The notes beneath the pieces are model-generated. The model worked only from the letters and a program-made list of their open reading frames with translations, did no database searches and was not told the DNA's origin. From contig NC_084807.1 of assembly GCF_963583255.1 (NCBI RefSeq), forward strand, positions 29,028,381 through 29,092,380: a DNA stretch of 64,000 bases, in the 5' to 3' direction. The position numbers and the translations under genes were made by a program. The stretch's first letter is position 1. The number at the start of each line of letters is the position of its first letter. Below are positions 31,379 to 43,262 of the stretch, in pieces. The stretch is from Pyrus communis (Eukaryota > Streptophyta > Magnoliopsida > Rosales > Rosaceae).

Positions 31379-31543
31379 GGATCCGATCCTCTTAATCCAC
31401 CAAATTAGGAAATATGTGTCATTGAAATTTAATTCAATGGCTAAAGTTATTATAACTTTTAAAGTGACCCCTTATTTGTAGCCGTTAGATTAAATTTCAA
31501 TGGCACAAATTCCCTGATTTGGTAGATTAGAAGGAAGGGATCC
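31379..31543. mobile_element. MITE with GGATCC..AATC(C/T)ACCAAAT inverted ends
   Basis: The left end ggatccgatcctcttaatcc, then accaaattagg, matches the reverse complement of the right end, ggatcccttccttctaatct, then accaaatcagg. The core (gaaatttaattcaatggcta and ttataacttttaaagtgacc) matches the MITEs at 2893-3092 and 58030-58225. Confidence 0.75.
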
Positions 31544-32175
31544 CTTTCCCTATTTTGTTTCTTTGAAATAGTTACTTTCCACCTTCTTTAATAAATAATT
31601 CATAAATATTACAAAACATAAAAATATCTGGTGGATAAAGAAGTTTTGCATGATGCCAAATTGCCACATAAGTCATCAAATTTAAAATTGATGTTTTAAA
31701 TTTGACATCTTCTTTAGTCTCGCATGTATTTTTGTATTTGTTGAATCATTTTCGGTGTGTCCATAACACGGGCACATACGTCATGTGTTGTTATACAAGT
31801 AGAGAGATAATTGAAAAAAAAAAGAAGTTATCTCAACTTGTATAATGACATATACCGTAGCATCACATATTCTAGATACATTAAAAAATCTCTCCCATTT
31901 CAGATGTCAACTTTTAAATATGTTACTCAACATTTTGTTGCCACATGAATTCTAGTTTACGAAAAGGGCAAATCGAACGAACACTCAAGAGACTCATAAA
32001 ACCAGGAATAATGTTCTAGACCACCCACTTGAAAAACAAAACGTCGAAAGCCCAAATTGGTTGGCTGTTACAATCAAGGTGGATGGCACTAAATTATGAA
32101 AAATACACATTGGCGGAAAAGGAACTGAATAATGTTACTATTAAATTAAATTGATCATAAATTCCGATATGACAA

Positions 32176-32348
32176 TTAAAATACGGAAACTTTAACGAAA
32201 AACTCTCGGCACTGTTCACTTAAACGAAAAACCACATTTTTACACTAAAAAATCAATCATGGTACTATTCACTTCACCCTTTATTTTGTCTTTATCGTTA
32301 AAATTCAAAATTTTTAAACCTTTTTTATTAGTTTTCCTTTAAAATAAT
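32176..32348 (-). mobile_element. MITE, second member of the 19.5/55.1 kb family
   Basis: It runs from ttaaaatacggaaactttaa through atggtactattcacttcacc and ttattttgtctttatcgtta to attagttttcctttaaaata. The copy at 55102-55276 is collinear over its whole length. I recall this short element as abundant in apple and pear DNA. The TTAAAATA flank is present at both loci, so it may belong to the element or be a target preference. Confidence 0.7.
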
Positions 32349-34960
32349 ACGCTATTAATTTAGCAATATTTTTCGTAATGTTATAAGATGTCAAAAGTTT
32401 GAGAATTCATCTACTCTATTGATCAAACTAAAAAAACGTAAACTAAGTCGTAAAATAGAATTACTGAACAAGGGGCATTATTTGTTGAATATTAAACTTG
32501 CCATATTTTTGAAGGGATTAGGATACGCTTTACTTCATGCTTGTGTGGAAAGTGGGAGAAGAAAAAGAAAAAGGAAAAGAAAGCACGCACACTCAATACT
32601 GTTGTTTCCTTTGATGCTCGACATAATCAGTAATCACCTCCCCTTCTGGTTGAGTCTTTTGACTTAATAAAATAGCTAAACCATTACTAAACGGTGATGG
32701 CTTGTTTAGAAGTATTGTTAAAATGAGAGAAAACGATTTTAAAGAAAATGTTATTGAGTTTCAAAAACACTTGAAATGTTTTATGTAAGAAATACTAGTA
32801 AAAGCACAAATTATGTGCTTATTCACAGAAGCGTTTTAAGTGTTTTTTAAGAATTTATTTACATTTTTACCAAAATTTTGATCAAAGGGTTTTGGAATGG
32901 CCATCACAAAACTTGTGCATCAATCAACCGCAGGAGTTGGTTGATTAATGCTAAATTTTCTACTTTAGAGGGGCCAAATTATCAGGAGCACAGGCATCTT
33001 TTTGGGCAACCCTACGCAATAGAAAATGCGCATGCTGACCTTTCTTAACAAGGATGTTGCAGTAATACCTGGCACAGAATCCGTTCCTAAACTGGGATCA
33101 CTGGAGTTGGGCATGGCCTCATCTGGGGTAATACTAGGAGCACATAAAAAATCAAGGGCAGTTCGGGTAGTCTAGGAGAAATTTTGGAACCGACAACTAA
33201 ACCACATCATACGTCCGACCCTTTTTCTTCACACAATAACGCACCCTTGCGATTTTGCCACGAACAATGAGAAAGACATTGTGACTCTATCTCAATTCGG
33301 TCACGTATCGATAGCTTAAAATATTAACAGTAACATTTCCGTGAAGAAGTTCTTCTCCTTCCCCGTTGCGAGATGCCGCACACAAATCGCTCGCAGATCT
33401 GCGGCCTTGGGGCCATTTAGTTTTGGTATGAGTTAAGGGGTACACAGCTAAGCAATTGTGGTTAATCTTGTTTTCTAGTAAAACAATAGGCAATTAACAG
33501 TATTTTATAAAGATAATTGAAATGATAATGATAAAATATTTAAACCTAAAAATTTAATTAAATTATGATGGTGACGTCCCTAATCGACAAAACTGGTCCA
33601 AACATGTTCATGGCATGTTGTTGGACCGGCTTCATATGGTGTGACGCACATGTGACACCTCATCGTCGGTCGCACCTTCCAATCGTAAGGACCGCGCACA
33701 ACTGCTGACGATGACCAGAAGCGTCTGCCACTCGTCGTCCACGTGGATTTGATAGCTAAGCTGCATCCCAAGTTTACAATCTCCCTTCTTTCCTCTATTT
33801 TTCCTTTTTATGAGAGGAGAATTCGTTTCCTTTATTTGTTGTGGAATCTCAAATGTGTGATTTGACCCACAGAAAAAAAATGAAAATCTGAAATGTTTGA
33901 TTTTTTAGATGCGAATTCAAATTTGAGCGTAAAATGACTGGACACAATTTTATGCCGATGAGTATTTTTCTTTTCAAGTTCTTTCCCTTTCAGTCCTCTC
34001 ATCTTATGTCTGACTTTCTACTTTTTATTTCTCTTTCTTTATAAATAAGCCAACACAAGTTAACATGGCTTGGTTGTGATGTTTAAATAGGAGGAAATCG
34101 GATGGGAGAAAAATTTAAAAATAAGAGAATCCTACTTCATTTTACAGTCAATCTAACCCCGTGCATACCAAAATATTTCATAATTTTTCCACATTTTAAT
34201 TTCTTAAGCATTCCTCCTAAAACGTTATCAAATTCTCCCTTATAAAGATTATTTTTGTTAACATATTAATTTATATAACCTTATTTGTTTTGATTGGAGT
34301 AATTAATATATACCTTATAAAATCATCAAATGAGACGTCAAATTCAAAACATCAAATTTCAATTTGATGGCTAACCTTGCAATTTGACATATTGTCAAGA
34401 TTTTCCTTTCACTCAATACGCGAAAATTTATTGCTTCATTTATTCTTTTTTAAAACAAAATTAATAATAGTTGGGTTGTTATTGGTTTAAAAATAATAAA
34501 ATAATACTTAAAAATATGCTAGCATAAGGCAAGTGGAATGCTTTTGGAAATAGCAAAAATCAAATTTGAAGACAGCTTCATATTTGACATCTCTTTGTTC
34601 ATATCAGTTTAGCCTTCTTTTTCATGTCAACTTTGACATCTGGATTGGAGTAAATGATATGTTATTTGTTTTATTTGGAGATTGTCTAAGTTTTGGAAAG
34701 ATAGAAACAAATTTGCAATTGCTATTTACATATTCCTTCCACATATACCGAATGCAAATTAGTAATTGCCATAAAATAAAACAAAAAAAGATAAAATTAA
34801 AAAAAAAAGTCAAATAAATAGTAATTAGCAGGCGCGTTTTGTAAGGTTTTCCTATATAAGTCTATTAGTTGTAAGTTGTAACCCTCCAGGACTTCTCCAG
34901 CTTTTTCCTGATCTCTATCCTTTCCTTTGTGTATAAGGTAAGCAAGCCCTAGCTCCTACG
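32349..34960. other. Intergenic, nothing supported
   Basis: AT-rich sequence. 32690-32880 looks like another decayed MITE. Short ORFs at 32419-32667, 33287-33493, 33580-33771 and 34566-34817 have no domain. The 3' part (from about 34550) is upstream sequence of the SAUR gene. Confidence 0.45.
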
Positions 34961-34968
34961 GCAGCTAC

Positions 34969-34976
34969 TATATAAA
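34969..34976 (+). promoter_or_regulatory. TATA box of the SAUR gene
   Basis: TATATAAA, followed about 30 bp later by a C/T-rich start region (ccctccctcttcactaaccc). This implies a leader of roughly 260 nt before the ATG at 35266. Confidence 0.65.
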
Positions 34977-35031
34977 CACCAAACCCTCCCTCTTCACTAA
35001 CCCCTCACCTTCTCCATTTCCATCAATATTT

Positions 35032-35162
35032 ATGTTGGTTATTGAATCCGATCATATATCATGAGCAATATTTCGAGATCGTTAACCGACTCCGCCCTAA
35101 CCTTGTTCAATCTCACCATCTCCGCTTCCGATCCGTGGCCATTTTCTTTCCTCTTCTTATAG
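35032..35162 (+). promoter_or_regulatory. Two upstream ORFs in the SAUR leader
   Basis: uORF1 is 35032-35064 (10 codons plus stop). uORF2 starts at the ATG overlapping the uORF1 stop (ATGA at 35061-35064) and runs 33 codons to TAG at 35160-35162, reading MSNISRSLTDSALTLFNLTI at its start. Both lie between the inferred cap site and the main ATG. A repressive role is inference. Confidence 0.55.
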
Positions 35163-35265
35163 CCCTAATTCAACAGCTTCAAGTTTTCCCAGTGTTGTCT
35201 TGCTCTCTAGGGGTTTCCTGGTTTTTCGGGGTTTTCGAGTTTTTGATATTCTTGGATTCGAAAAT

Positions 35266-35658
35266 ATGGGGTTTATCGCCGCCGACAGGGACAGCAAGCA
35301 CCACCACAACCACCTGAACTTCCACCTCCACCTCCACTTCCCCCACCTTCTCCATCACCACCACGACAAGAACAGCAAGGAGCTGAAAGACATCCCGAAA
35401 GGGTGTATGGCAGTGATGGTTGGCCAGGGGGAGGATCAGCAGAGGTTTGTGATTCCAGTGATCTACATCAACCACCCTCTCTTCATGCAGCTGCTGGAGG
35501 AGGCCGAGAAAGAGTACGGATTCGATCACAAAGGTCCGATCACTATTCCTTGCCACGTGGAGGAGTTTCGCACTGTTCAAGGCATGGTGGACAGGGAGAC
35601 TTTGTTCCACAGTCATCATCACCCCCAGAACAACCATGCCTGGTGTTTTAGGGTTTGA
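35266..35658 (+). CDS. SAUR auxin-response family protein, His-rich (SAUR32-like)
   Basis: Intronless, 130 residues, in the usual SAUR size range. The SAUR core spans about residues 44-108: DIPKGCMAVMVGQGEDQQRF, then VIPVIYINHPLFMQLLEEAE, then KEYGFDHKGPITIPCHVEEF. The protein ends CFRV, as the SAUR32 branch does in my recollection. Residues about 11-34 contain twelve histidines, interrupted by Leu/Phe. From family knowledge SAURs inhibit PP2C.D phosphatases and so activate plasma-membrane H+-ATPases in cell expansion; SAUR32-type members are linked to apical hook growth and ABA signalling. ATG 35266 is chosen as the first ATG in frame with the core. Two uORFs and a TATA box lie upstream. No AuxRE search was possible. 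Confidence 0.94.
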   Translation: MGFIAADRDSKHHHNHLNFHLHLHFPHLLHHHHDKNSKELKDIPKGCMAVMVGQGEDQQRFVIPVIYINHPLFMQLLEEAEKEYGFDHKGPITIPCHVEEFRTVQGMVDRETLFHSHHHPQNNHAWCFRV

Positions 35659-36327
35659 TTAATTGTTGAGTAGGAAGATTATTATGTGAATATAGGTATC
35701 TTAATTTCGGTTTATTGATTGTTTGCGAGGCCTTGGATTCTTTGGGACCTCATAATATTATTAATTAGTTATATATAATTTTTGTTCTTGATGATGTGTT
35801 TTGGATTATTGATAAAGATGAACCGAATATATAAAAGTAAGAAGGAAAGTTCCTGGTCGTTGGAGATAAGAAACTAAACAAACGTATAGGACACGGTCCT
35901 AAGCAAGGGTGGGTGCGAGCCTGTGGAGGCTTACCTCCTCACAGCCATCAGATTTTTTTTGTGTGTCGAATTTTATTTGGAACTTTACCCCACAACCTTG
36001 GATGTCATATCGTGCGTGACACATTGTCAAACAAGTGTTGGTGGTATTTTCTCCACTTGTAATTGAGAAACATTAAGTTTAACACTCGTAAATAACAAGT
36101 TTGATCCACTTATAACCGAGAAACATTAAGTTTAACACTCATAAATAACGAGTCTGATATCTAAACTTAAGTTAAGCTGCAAAACAGGTTAAACTTCTGC
36201 TACAAATTGTATTGGTAAATTAACAATAATTCTATTGAGTGATTACATATTTTTCTCATTTATGGCCTATTGTTTCCTTGATTCCAGTTTAGAAGTCCCA
36301 ACATTTTTTCTTCATAGGTTCAATTTA
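35659..36327. other. Intergenic, small direct repeat
   Basis: It includes the SAUR 3' UTR. cttataaccgagaaacatta (36110) repeats cttgtaattgagaaacatta (36056), each followed by agtttaacactc and (a/g)taaataac.ag, a 54-bp period tandem. No gene. Confidence 0.6.
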
Positions 36328-37362
36328 ATTATTTTATATATTGTCGTCTTGTATTTATTTTTTCGACATCTTAAATAAATATCATACATTTCCATAAAAA
36401 AAAACCTAGAAAGAGTTAAGTGCACATAAACTATATGATTTTTTATAGACATAATCTTTGAGGGAATATCCAAAAAATAGATGATTGATTCAGATCGTTA
36501 AAATACAGTACGAAGTGAGCCTTCCAAAAACGTATGTGAAAAATTGTATTAAAAAAATTAGATCATTGACCCGCCATATATATAATATCAATATTGTCGT
36601 CCAACATATTGGAACACACTTTCAAAGAGAAGTCCATTGGATGTTGACTTTCATCAAGAGGCCAGCCAGCCAGCAATGGACCAAGTACAACCCATCCCAG
36701 TAACACCAAACCTTTTTTTTGTTCGAAAACAAAAAGTAACACGAAACTTTGACAGTAAACAAATACAGAAATACAAGGAAGATTTTATGAATTTAAATTA
36801 TATAAACAAATTAACGCCACTGAATTGATGAAAAATTAAGGGACCTTTAATTAATCATTTAATTTTCATGCCACTTTTTAACTCGCTTGATAACTATTTT
36901 CAATTCTTATCATTAAAAAAACAAATAAAAACTGAAACGGTTATCATAATGGCCGTGGCCGAACAATCCTCAGTTTCCAAAGTTTGGTAACATGGAGCTT
37001 GAAAATTGAAATTATAGTGCAAAGCAACCTTCTAAATTTATATTTGAATGTCTTTACAAAACTGTGTAACCTTACCTTCAAAGATATGAACACAAACAAC
37101 CCACACAAATGTAAATACAAAAGCTTTCTTCGACTGCATTGCCTCTACCGTCGTAGCGATCACAACCGGTACAATATACGGATTATGTTTTACAAATGTC
37201 GATGCGTTTTCAAGGGTCTTGAACAGTTCTTTTGCATATATTCTCACAAATTATTGACGTAGATAGACCCATATCACTTCACTCGGACGGACAAGGTTCT
37301 AAAAGAATAGGAGACACTTTCAGTAGAAACTTTGAAGAAAAAATTATGTATCCGGGGTTACA
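36328..37362. repeat. Tandem duplication downstream of the CRK gene, unit 1
   Basis: It begins tatattgtcgtcttgtattt and ends atccggggttacat. The same start recurs at about 37368, and the same body (cataatctttgagggaatat ... ccggggttacat) at about 37827-38762. A 69-codon minus-strand frame (37247-37038) is present in both units, but the two frames differ by almost only amino-acid-changing substitutions, so it is not under protein constraint. Confidence 0.85.
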
Positions 37363-38761
37363 TTTATATATTGTCGTCTTGTATTTATTTTTTGAACATC
37401 TTAAATCAATATCGTACATTCCCATAAAAAAAAACCTAGAAAGAGTTAAGTGCACATAAACTATGTGCTATAGGTATTGAGAGGACGATGAGTCATACTC
37501 AATGAATACAGTATGTCAACTGAAAATTTGAATTAATTGAGTTTTATAATACAATGACGACCTGCTCAGCTAGTATTTAGATATAAAAAGTGTGAAGGCA
37601 ACACGAATTAATATTTTGAAATCTTGATCCAATCATTTGATGTCGTCTGGCTTCTGCATTCCACCGGTTGCAACTGGCATGGATGTTGGCAGGTTGTAAT
37701 TCAAGGCCTTCACATTTGGCTGCATAATATAATCACATTTTTATCATGTCCATTTGGGAGTTTACAAGTATGAACACTTCATACAACGGTTAAACGGTTT
37801 CAAATTACAATGATTTTTTTACAAACATAATCTTTGAGGGAATATCCAAAAAATAGACGATTGGTTCGGATCATTAAAATACAATACGAAATAAACCCTC
37901 CATAAACGTATGTGAAAAATTGTATTAAAAAAATTGGATCATTGACCCGCCATATATATAATATCAATATTAACGTCCAAATATATTGGAACACACTGCC
38001 AAAGAGAAGTCTATTGGATGTTGACTTTCATCAAGAGGCCAGCAGCCAGCAACGGACCAAGTACAACCCGTCCCAGTAACACCGAACTTTATATTTTTTG
38101 TTCGAAACCGAAAAGTAACACGAAACTTTGACCGTAGACAAATACAGAAATACAAGGAAGATTTTATGAATTTACATTATATAAACAAATTAATGCCACT
38201 GAATTGATGAAAAATTAAGGGACCTTTAATTACTCGTTTAATTTTCACGCCACTTTTCAATTTAACTTGCTTGATAACTATTTTCAATTTTTAATATTAA
38301 AAAAAATAAAAATAAAAACTGAAACGGTTATCATAACGGGCCGTCAGGCTGAACAATCCTCGGTCTCCAAAGTTTGGTAAACATGGAGCTTGAAAATTGA
38401 AATTATAGTACAAAGCAACCTTCTAAATTTATATTTGAATGTCTTTACATAACTCTGTAACCTTACCTTCAAAGATATGAGCACAAACAACCCACACAAA
38501 TGAAAATACAAAAGCTTTCTTCGACTGAATTGCCTCTACCGTCGCAGCGATCACAACCGGTACAATATACGGATTATGTTTTACAAATGTCGATACGTTT
38601 TCAAGGGTCTTGGACAACTCTTTTGCATATATTCTCACAAATTATTGACATAGATAGACCCATATCGCTTCACTCGCCAAAGGGACGGACAAGGTTCTAA
38701 AAGAATCAGAGACACTTTCGGTAGAAACTTTGAAGAAAAAATTATGTATCCGGGGTTACAT
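37363..38761. repeat. Tandem duplication downstream of the CRK gene, unit 2 with 340-bp extra segment
   Basis: The unit start (37363-37468) and body (37808-38761) flank about 340 bp absent from unit 1 (37469-37807). The body ends at the stop codon of the kinase gene, where unit 1 instead joins the next unit start. Either the extra part was lost from unit 1 or it was inserted in unit 2. Confidence 0.8.
37633..37719 (-). other. Orphan exon-like segment
   Basis: After an acceptor-like ttatgcag at 37727-37720, a minus-strand frame reads PNVKALNYNLPTSMPVATGG, then MQKPDDIK and a stop. It has exon-like composition but no family I recognise. It lies only in the segment unique to duplication unit 2. 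It may be a captured or decayed terminal exon. Confidence 0.3.
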
Positions 38762-41549
38762 TTATCGATGTCTGGTATTGGAACTACGTACTGTCACACC
38801 ATGCAAAAATTTGGTGTATCCAAGGAAGGAAAGTTTTCGGTCTGAAGTTCGGATCCAGTCATTGAGTAATTGATAAGATGTAGGAAGCAGATTCATTTCC
38901 TGCATAACGTTTTTGTTTTTCTTGAGTTTGCTGATATTCAATTGATGGAAAGATGCAGATACTTGTTCGATATGATATATTGAAAGTAACATGTACAAAA
39001 GCAATTGTACGAAAGACCGATGTGCATACCTGTGCCAACTCCTCAACAGTGATGACCCGGTTTCCTTCGTTTTCGAAATACTCAAACGCCGTACTTGCAA
39101 TGTTCTCCCATCCTTCATGAGCTTCTAGCTGATATGTACTTATTGCAGCGACGCAGAATTCTTCGAAGTCCAATTTCTTGTGTGAGAGTGGTTCCATCTT
39201 GAATAAAAAACTACAATATGAGTATACGCCTCATGCAAAAGCCGCAGTTCAAGAAATATAAAAAAATGTATTGGAAAATTGGCTTCATTTATCAATTCTA
39301 TCGATTCTAAGATTCCAGGCTGTGTGTGTCAACGGAAAAGACAAGCCAGCAATGAAAAAGTCAGAAAAGAAAACAAACTCAAGACAAAACTTCTAGAGTC
39401 CTCCAATATTAAGAAAAAACAGTGCGTTCTCTTTATTTGTTTCATTAAATACAACCATCGCAGAAACAGACCGCTATTCCGCCTTACATATCTCAGAATA
39501 TCCAACAGTTTGCAGTTTTATATCATGTAAAACAAAAGTTAGCAAACAAATTTAGGATCATTCCACCGTTGAAATCAAAGAAAGAAGATCTCTCACCAAA
39601 TTTATAAAGTCATGAACCCTCGACTCCTTCATGGCATCAGTTGCATTTCTCATGAGGGCCTGCAATATTCTTCATGATAAGTTCATGAAAAACAGTGAAG
39701 ATACACAAATTTGGAACGTCTAACTATAGTACTTACTAGAGATATCAAAGAGCCATATCATACCATGAACATAGATAATACGGGTCCAAAATGGGCTCTA
39801 AAATGTAACAAAAGAAATATTGTTAAAGCAAAAAGAACTCTGACTAACCGTTCTGAAATTATCAAGGGACACGTATCCTTGTTTTGGATCCAAGAGCCTA
39901 AATTGAGCCCTAAGGTAGAAGAGCTCGTCTTCTGTTATAGCTTTGGAGAGGGCCTGTGAATAATGAAATATGTTACAAATTTGATGCCTTCTAACATGAC
40001 AATTGTGGGTTTGTGTGTGTGTGTGAGAGTGAAAGATTGGATTGCCCCAACGTATGCCATTCATGCCTCACAGCACCCAGCTTGTTATCTTTGATTTTAA
40101 GTTGTTTCTTCATCTTTTCACTTCTTTTTTTTTCATTTCACATTTTCAGGGATTGGGAGGGCATGGTTTCTTGTGAGTGTCTGTTACCTTTAGTGCTGCA
40201 CGCTTCAAAGGTGAGGACCGAACATACGACTTAATCAACTTGTAGATTAAAATATCTAAAGGCACATCACGGTTTTCATCTCGTAACCATGGGTGAGCTG
40301 TGAACACAAGAAATAGGTATCAGCATATCAACAAGAAATACCTGTACATGACACTAGCATGGAAATTTAGTGCAAAATCATATTCTGGACTGTATGACAT
40401 ATTTAGAACCAACTTACTTAAAGCTTGGGCAGCAGTCATTCTTTTTCTGTGGTCCTTGTTCAGAAGCCTTTTGAGAAAATCTTTGGCTTCCGAGGACACT
40501 GAAGGCCAAGGTGAATCATCAAAGTTAGGATCAGCTCTTAGCACTGAACGAAAGATTCCAGATTCAGTTCGTGCCCAGAAAGGTCTACTTCCACATAGCA
40601 ATATATATGTTATGACACCAATGCTCCACATATCTGCTTCGAGACTGTAAGATCTATGTAACACCTCAGGTGCAACATAGTATGCACTTCCAACAATATC
40701 ATTAAGGCGTTGATCTGCACAAGTGGAACTAAATGTGCTGTGAAAACAATGTAATCTTCAGATAACTAAAGTTCTCATAATTAGACTGAATTCTAGGAAG
40801 GGAAGTTTGATTTCTCACACGAATATGCCAACATATCAGGAGAAAAAAACCATTTGAAAAAGGTTAAAGAAAATATTTCCAATGAAACAAATAGTTATTG
40901 ACGATGCAGGTTGGCAACACGGTAAAAAATAATAATCATATAGGTATCAACTTCGTGACAAGAAACAATTTGCAGCTGCACATCATAGATTGAAGCCAAA
41001 GTATAGTGTGTGGAAACTGGAAAGTGACCATTACCGGGCCTAGTAAAGTCAGAGAGACCAAAATCAATAACCTTCAATGGAGCATCCTCATCTCTTGTTT
41101 TGAAAAGAAAATTCTGCCAAGCATTCATAATTAACAGAGTCATTAGTTACTGGTTGGCATATGAACGTGAAGAATTGAAACACAACTACATGTGAACATC
41201 CACAATTATTCTAACTGTTAGTTCAAACTTTCCGAATATAGTACCTCTGGTTTTAGATCACGGTGTACAACACCTTGGAGATGACAGAAGGAAACAACAC
41301 TTAAAATTTGCACAACAATAGTTTTAGCGTCCTCTTCTGTGTATCTTCCACCCCTGCCACAATGTAGTGATTAAGAATAAATCCTTAACTCGTAAAATCC
41401 GATAGTGCAAATTACAAGTACAATACAAGAAAATAAAGCAGTTCATTCTACCTCGACAAAATCCTATCCAGTAGTTCTCCACCTTCACACAACCTGTAAG
41501 GTCAGCAAGATGAGAAAACTTCAAAACAGGCTTATCAGCCAAAATATTG

Positions 41550-41582
<33 letters not shown>

Positions 41583-42730
41583 GTTGAACCATGATTCCAA
41601 GTTTTTATGAATAACATGACTGTAGATTAATGACAGGAAAAAAGTTCATACTCCATGACAATGTAGACATGATGGGCATCCTCAAACGCATCGTAAAATT
41701 TAACCAGATTCTTATGTCCAGCTAATGCTTTCAGTATTTTCACCTCTCTACGAACATCTTCAATAGCTATTGCGGTTGTCATCTGCAAAAAGATCCCTCG
41801 TTTAATTACCAATATAACTTCAATTCAAATTTATATGCAGCGACTCAAGGACTGTACTGATGAGCAGTAAGGGTAATGACTAATGAGTTCAAAGACAGAG
41901 ATCAACAGGCGAAAAGTTTTTCAGATTCGACTTGTTGCAGGGCATGCATAATTCACATAACCATTGCTTAATCCAGTGATCAGACTGTTCCCCAACTAAT
42001 AAAATTTTATCAATTTCAAGCAAAAGTGAAAAAAAAGCTGATTACTTGAAATACTGATTGCTTCAACACAAATGGATGCAATTTGCCTTTAAATTCATCC
42101 AAATTTACTTAAAATACACAAAGAAACAAGCTTTATATACCAAACAAGTAAGTGCCAATTCAACTAAATTATTAAAACAAACAAATAAATCATCACCTTC
42201 GCTTTGGCTATGATCTTGACGGCGACCGGCTGTCCTTTGAGCTCTCCCTTTTTGCCCTTGGCCCAGCAAGTATGACCAAAATGGCCTCGACCCACCATTT
42301 TACCCAGCTCAAACTTTGCCCCAATGTTCTTCCCATACCCAAAGCTCTTGTCCAGTGCTCTCTCTCCTCCCTCGCCTTCCTCGCCGCCCTGATGCTCCTC
42401 CGGTATCGGCCCGTCCTTTGGCTTCGCCTCACGCCCCTGCCGCCGACGAAGCGCCTCCATGATCGGCTTTGCCGGCGACGGCGGAGGCAGAGGCCACCGA
42501 AACTTCCTACCTGGTGTCCTGGCCGGCGACGGTGCAATTCCAGCTGGAAGCGGACTGGGGCACGGACTCGCGGAGAAAGAGTTGGCCGGAGTGTGCTTGC
42601 CGGAGTGATCATCGCCGGGTCTCGGGCTGGGAGGCACCGGCGCGACTGGCGAGTGTTTTGACTGATGGGCGGCGGTGGGCTCGTTGTCGGCCCCGGAAAC
42701 GGCGACGTTCTTGCTGCAGCAAAGTCCCAT
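38762..42730 (-). CDS. CDPK-related Ser/Thr protein kinase (CRK)
   Basis: Eleven exons: 42730-42197, 41782-41652, 41493-41452, 41353-41245, 41113-41035, 40714-40418, 40297-40188, 39953-39849, 39659-39597, 39197-39030 and 38899-38762. All have GT-AG borders and join in phase to 591 residues, typical for CRKs. The N-terminus MGLCCSKN is a myristoylation/palmitoylation signal for membrane binding, followed by a Pro/Ser-rich variable region. Kinase motifs are [28 protein letters not shown] (about 266-273), DFG (about 289-291) and [11 protein letters not shown]. The C-terminal part has degenerate EF-hand-like helices ([40 protein letters not shown]) and ends [16 protein letters not shown]. From family knowledge CRKs resemble CDPKs but bind little Ca2+ and often respond to calmodulin. 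Which Arabidopsis CRK is the ortholog was not determined. Confidence 0.96.
41551..41580. repeat. (CA)n microsatellite in a CRK intron
   Basis: About fifteen ACA/CAC units inside the intron between exons 2 and 3. Confidence 0.95.
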
Positions 42731-43040
42731 CGTTGAATTGTTAGGGTTTTTGGCGGGGCGGGAGTCAAAGTAAGTGCATCGGACGGTCGAGAAAATCTAA
42801 CGACTTACTAAACAGGCGGGAGAGCGGAGGAGGAGGAAGGAGAGAAATGTGAACAGAAGAAAGAATAGAGAAATGTGAATAATTAAAATGTTGGTGGTAT
42901 TTATTTGGTTTAAGTTTGAAAGTTGGGGAGTTATATGTTAACCTGACAGCTGAGGATGAGACTTTTATGTCAAACGTTTAATTCCTGGCCGTTGATTCCA
43001 ATCATGTGTTATTTCTTGTGGGTCTCATCAACCATATGAG
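42731..43040 (-). promoter_or_regulatory. 5' flank of the CRK gene
   Basis: Purine-rich sequence (gaggaggaggaaggagagaa on the plus strand, about 42820-42846), so the transcript-strand leader is CT-rich, common in plant 5' UTRs. No clear TATA box. Confidence 0.35.
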
Positions 43041-43046
43041 TTGGGA

Positions 43047-43262
43047 AAAAGATTCTCGCCGATCCTTTTTATTGGGATCCTATAAATTTTGTGATCTCAT
43101 TCGTTTATCATATATCGGATAGTCAGTTTTTATTAGGTACTATTAATATTTAATTTTAAATTTTAAATTTTAAAATAATTTCTGACCGTACAATGTACAA
43201 TAAATGGATGAGATCACAGTATGCTTAAGATCCTAGGAAAATGATTCGGTGGTGATCCTTTT
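43047..43262. mobile_element. Foldback MITE
   Basis: The left end gattctcgccgatccttttt and an inner tgtgatctcattcgttta pair with the right end (ggatgagatcacagtatgct, then gattcggtggtgatcctttt) in inverse order. The centre is (att)-rich tttaattttaaattttaaat. There is no coding capacity. Confidence 0.7.

Noticed and set aside
33000..33500. Possible decayed exons near 33000-33060 and 33287-33493
   Set aside because: Only isolated acceptor-like motifs; no readable domain or phase continuity.
37038..38638. 69-codon minus-strand frames (37247-37038 and 38638-38429) conserved between the duplicated units and looking like a small membrane protein
   Set aside because: Of about nine base differences between the two frames eight change the amino acid, the opposite of what protein constraint gives. 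The similarity is explained by the DNA duplication.
42208..42768. 186-codon minus-strand and 129-codon plus-strand ORFs overlapping CRK exon 1
   Set aside because: Out-of-frame shadows of the real exon, which encodes MGLCCSKN and the kinase ATP-binding loop.
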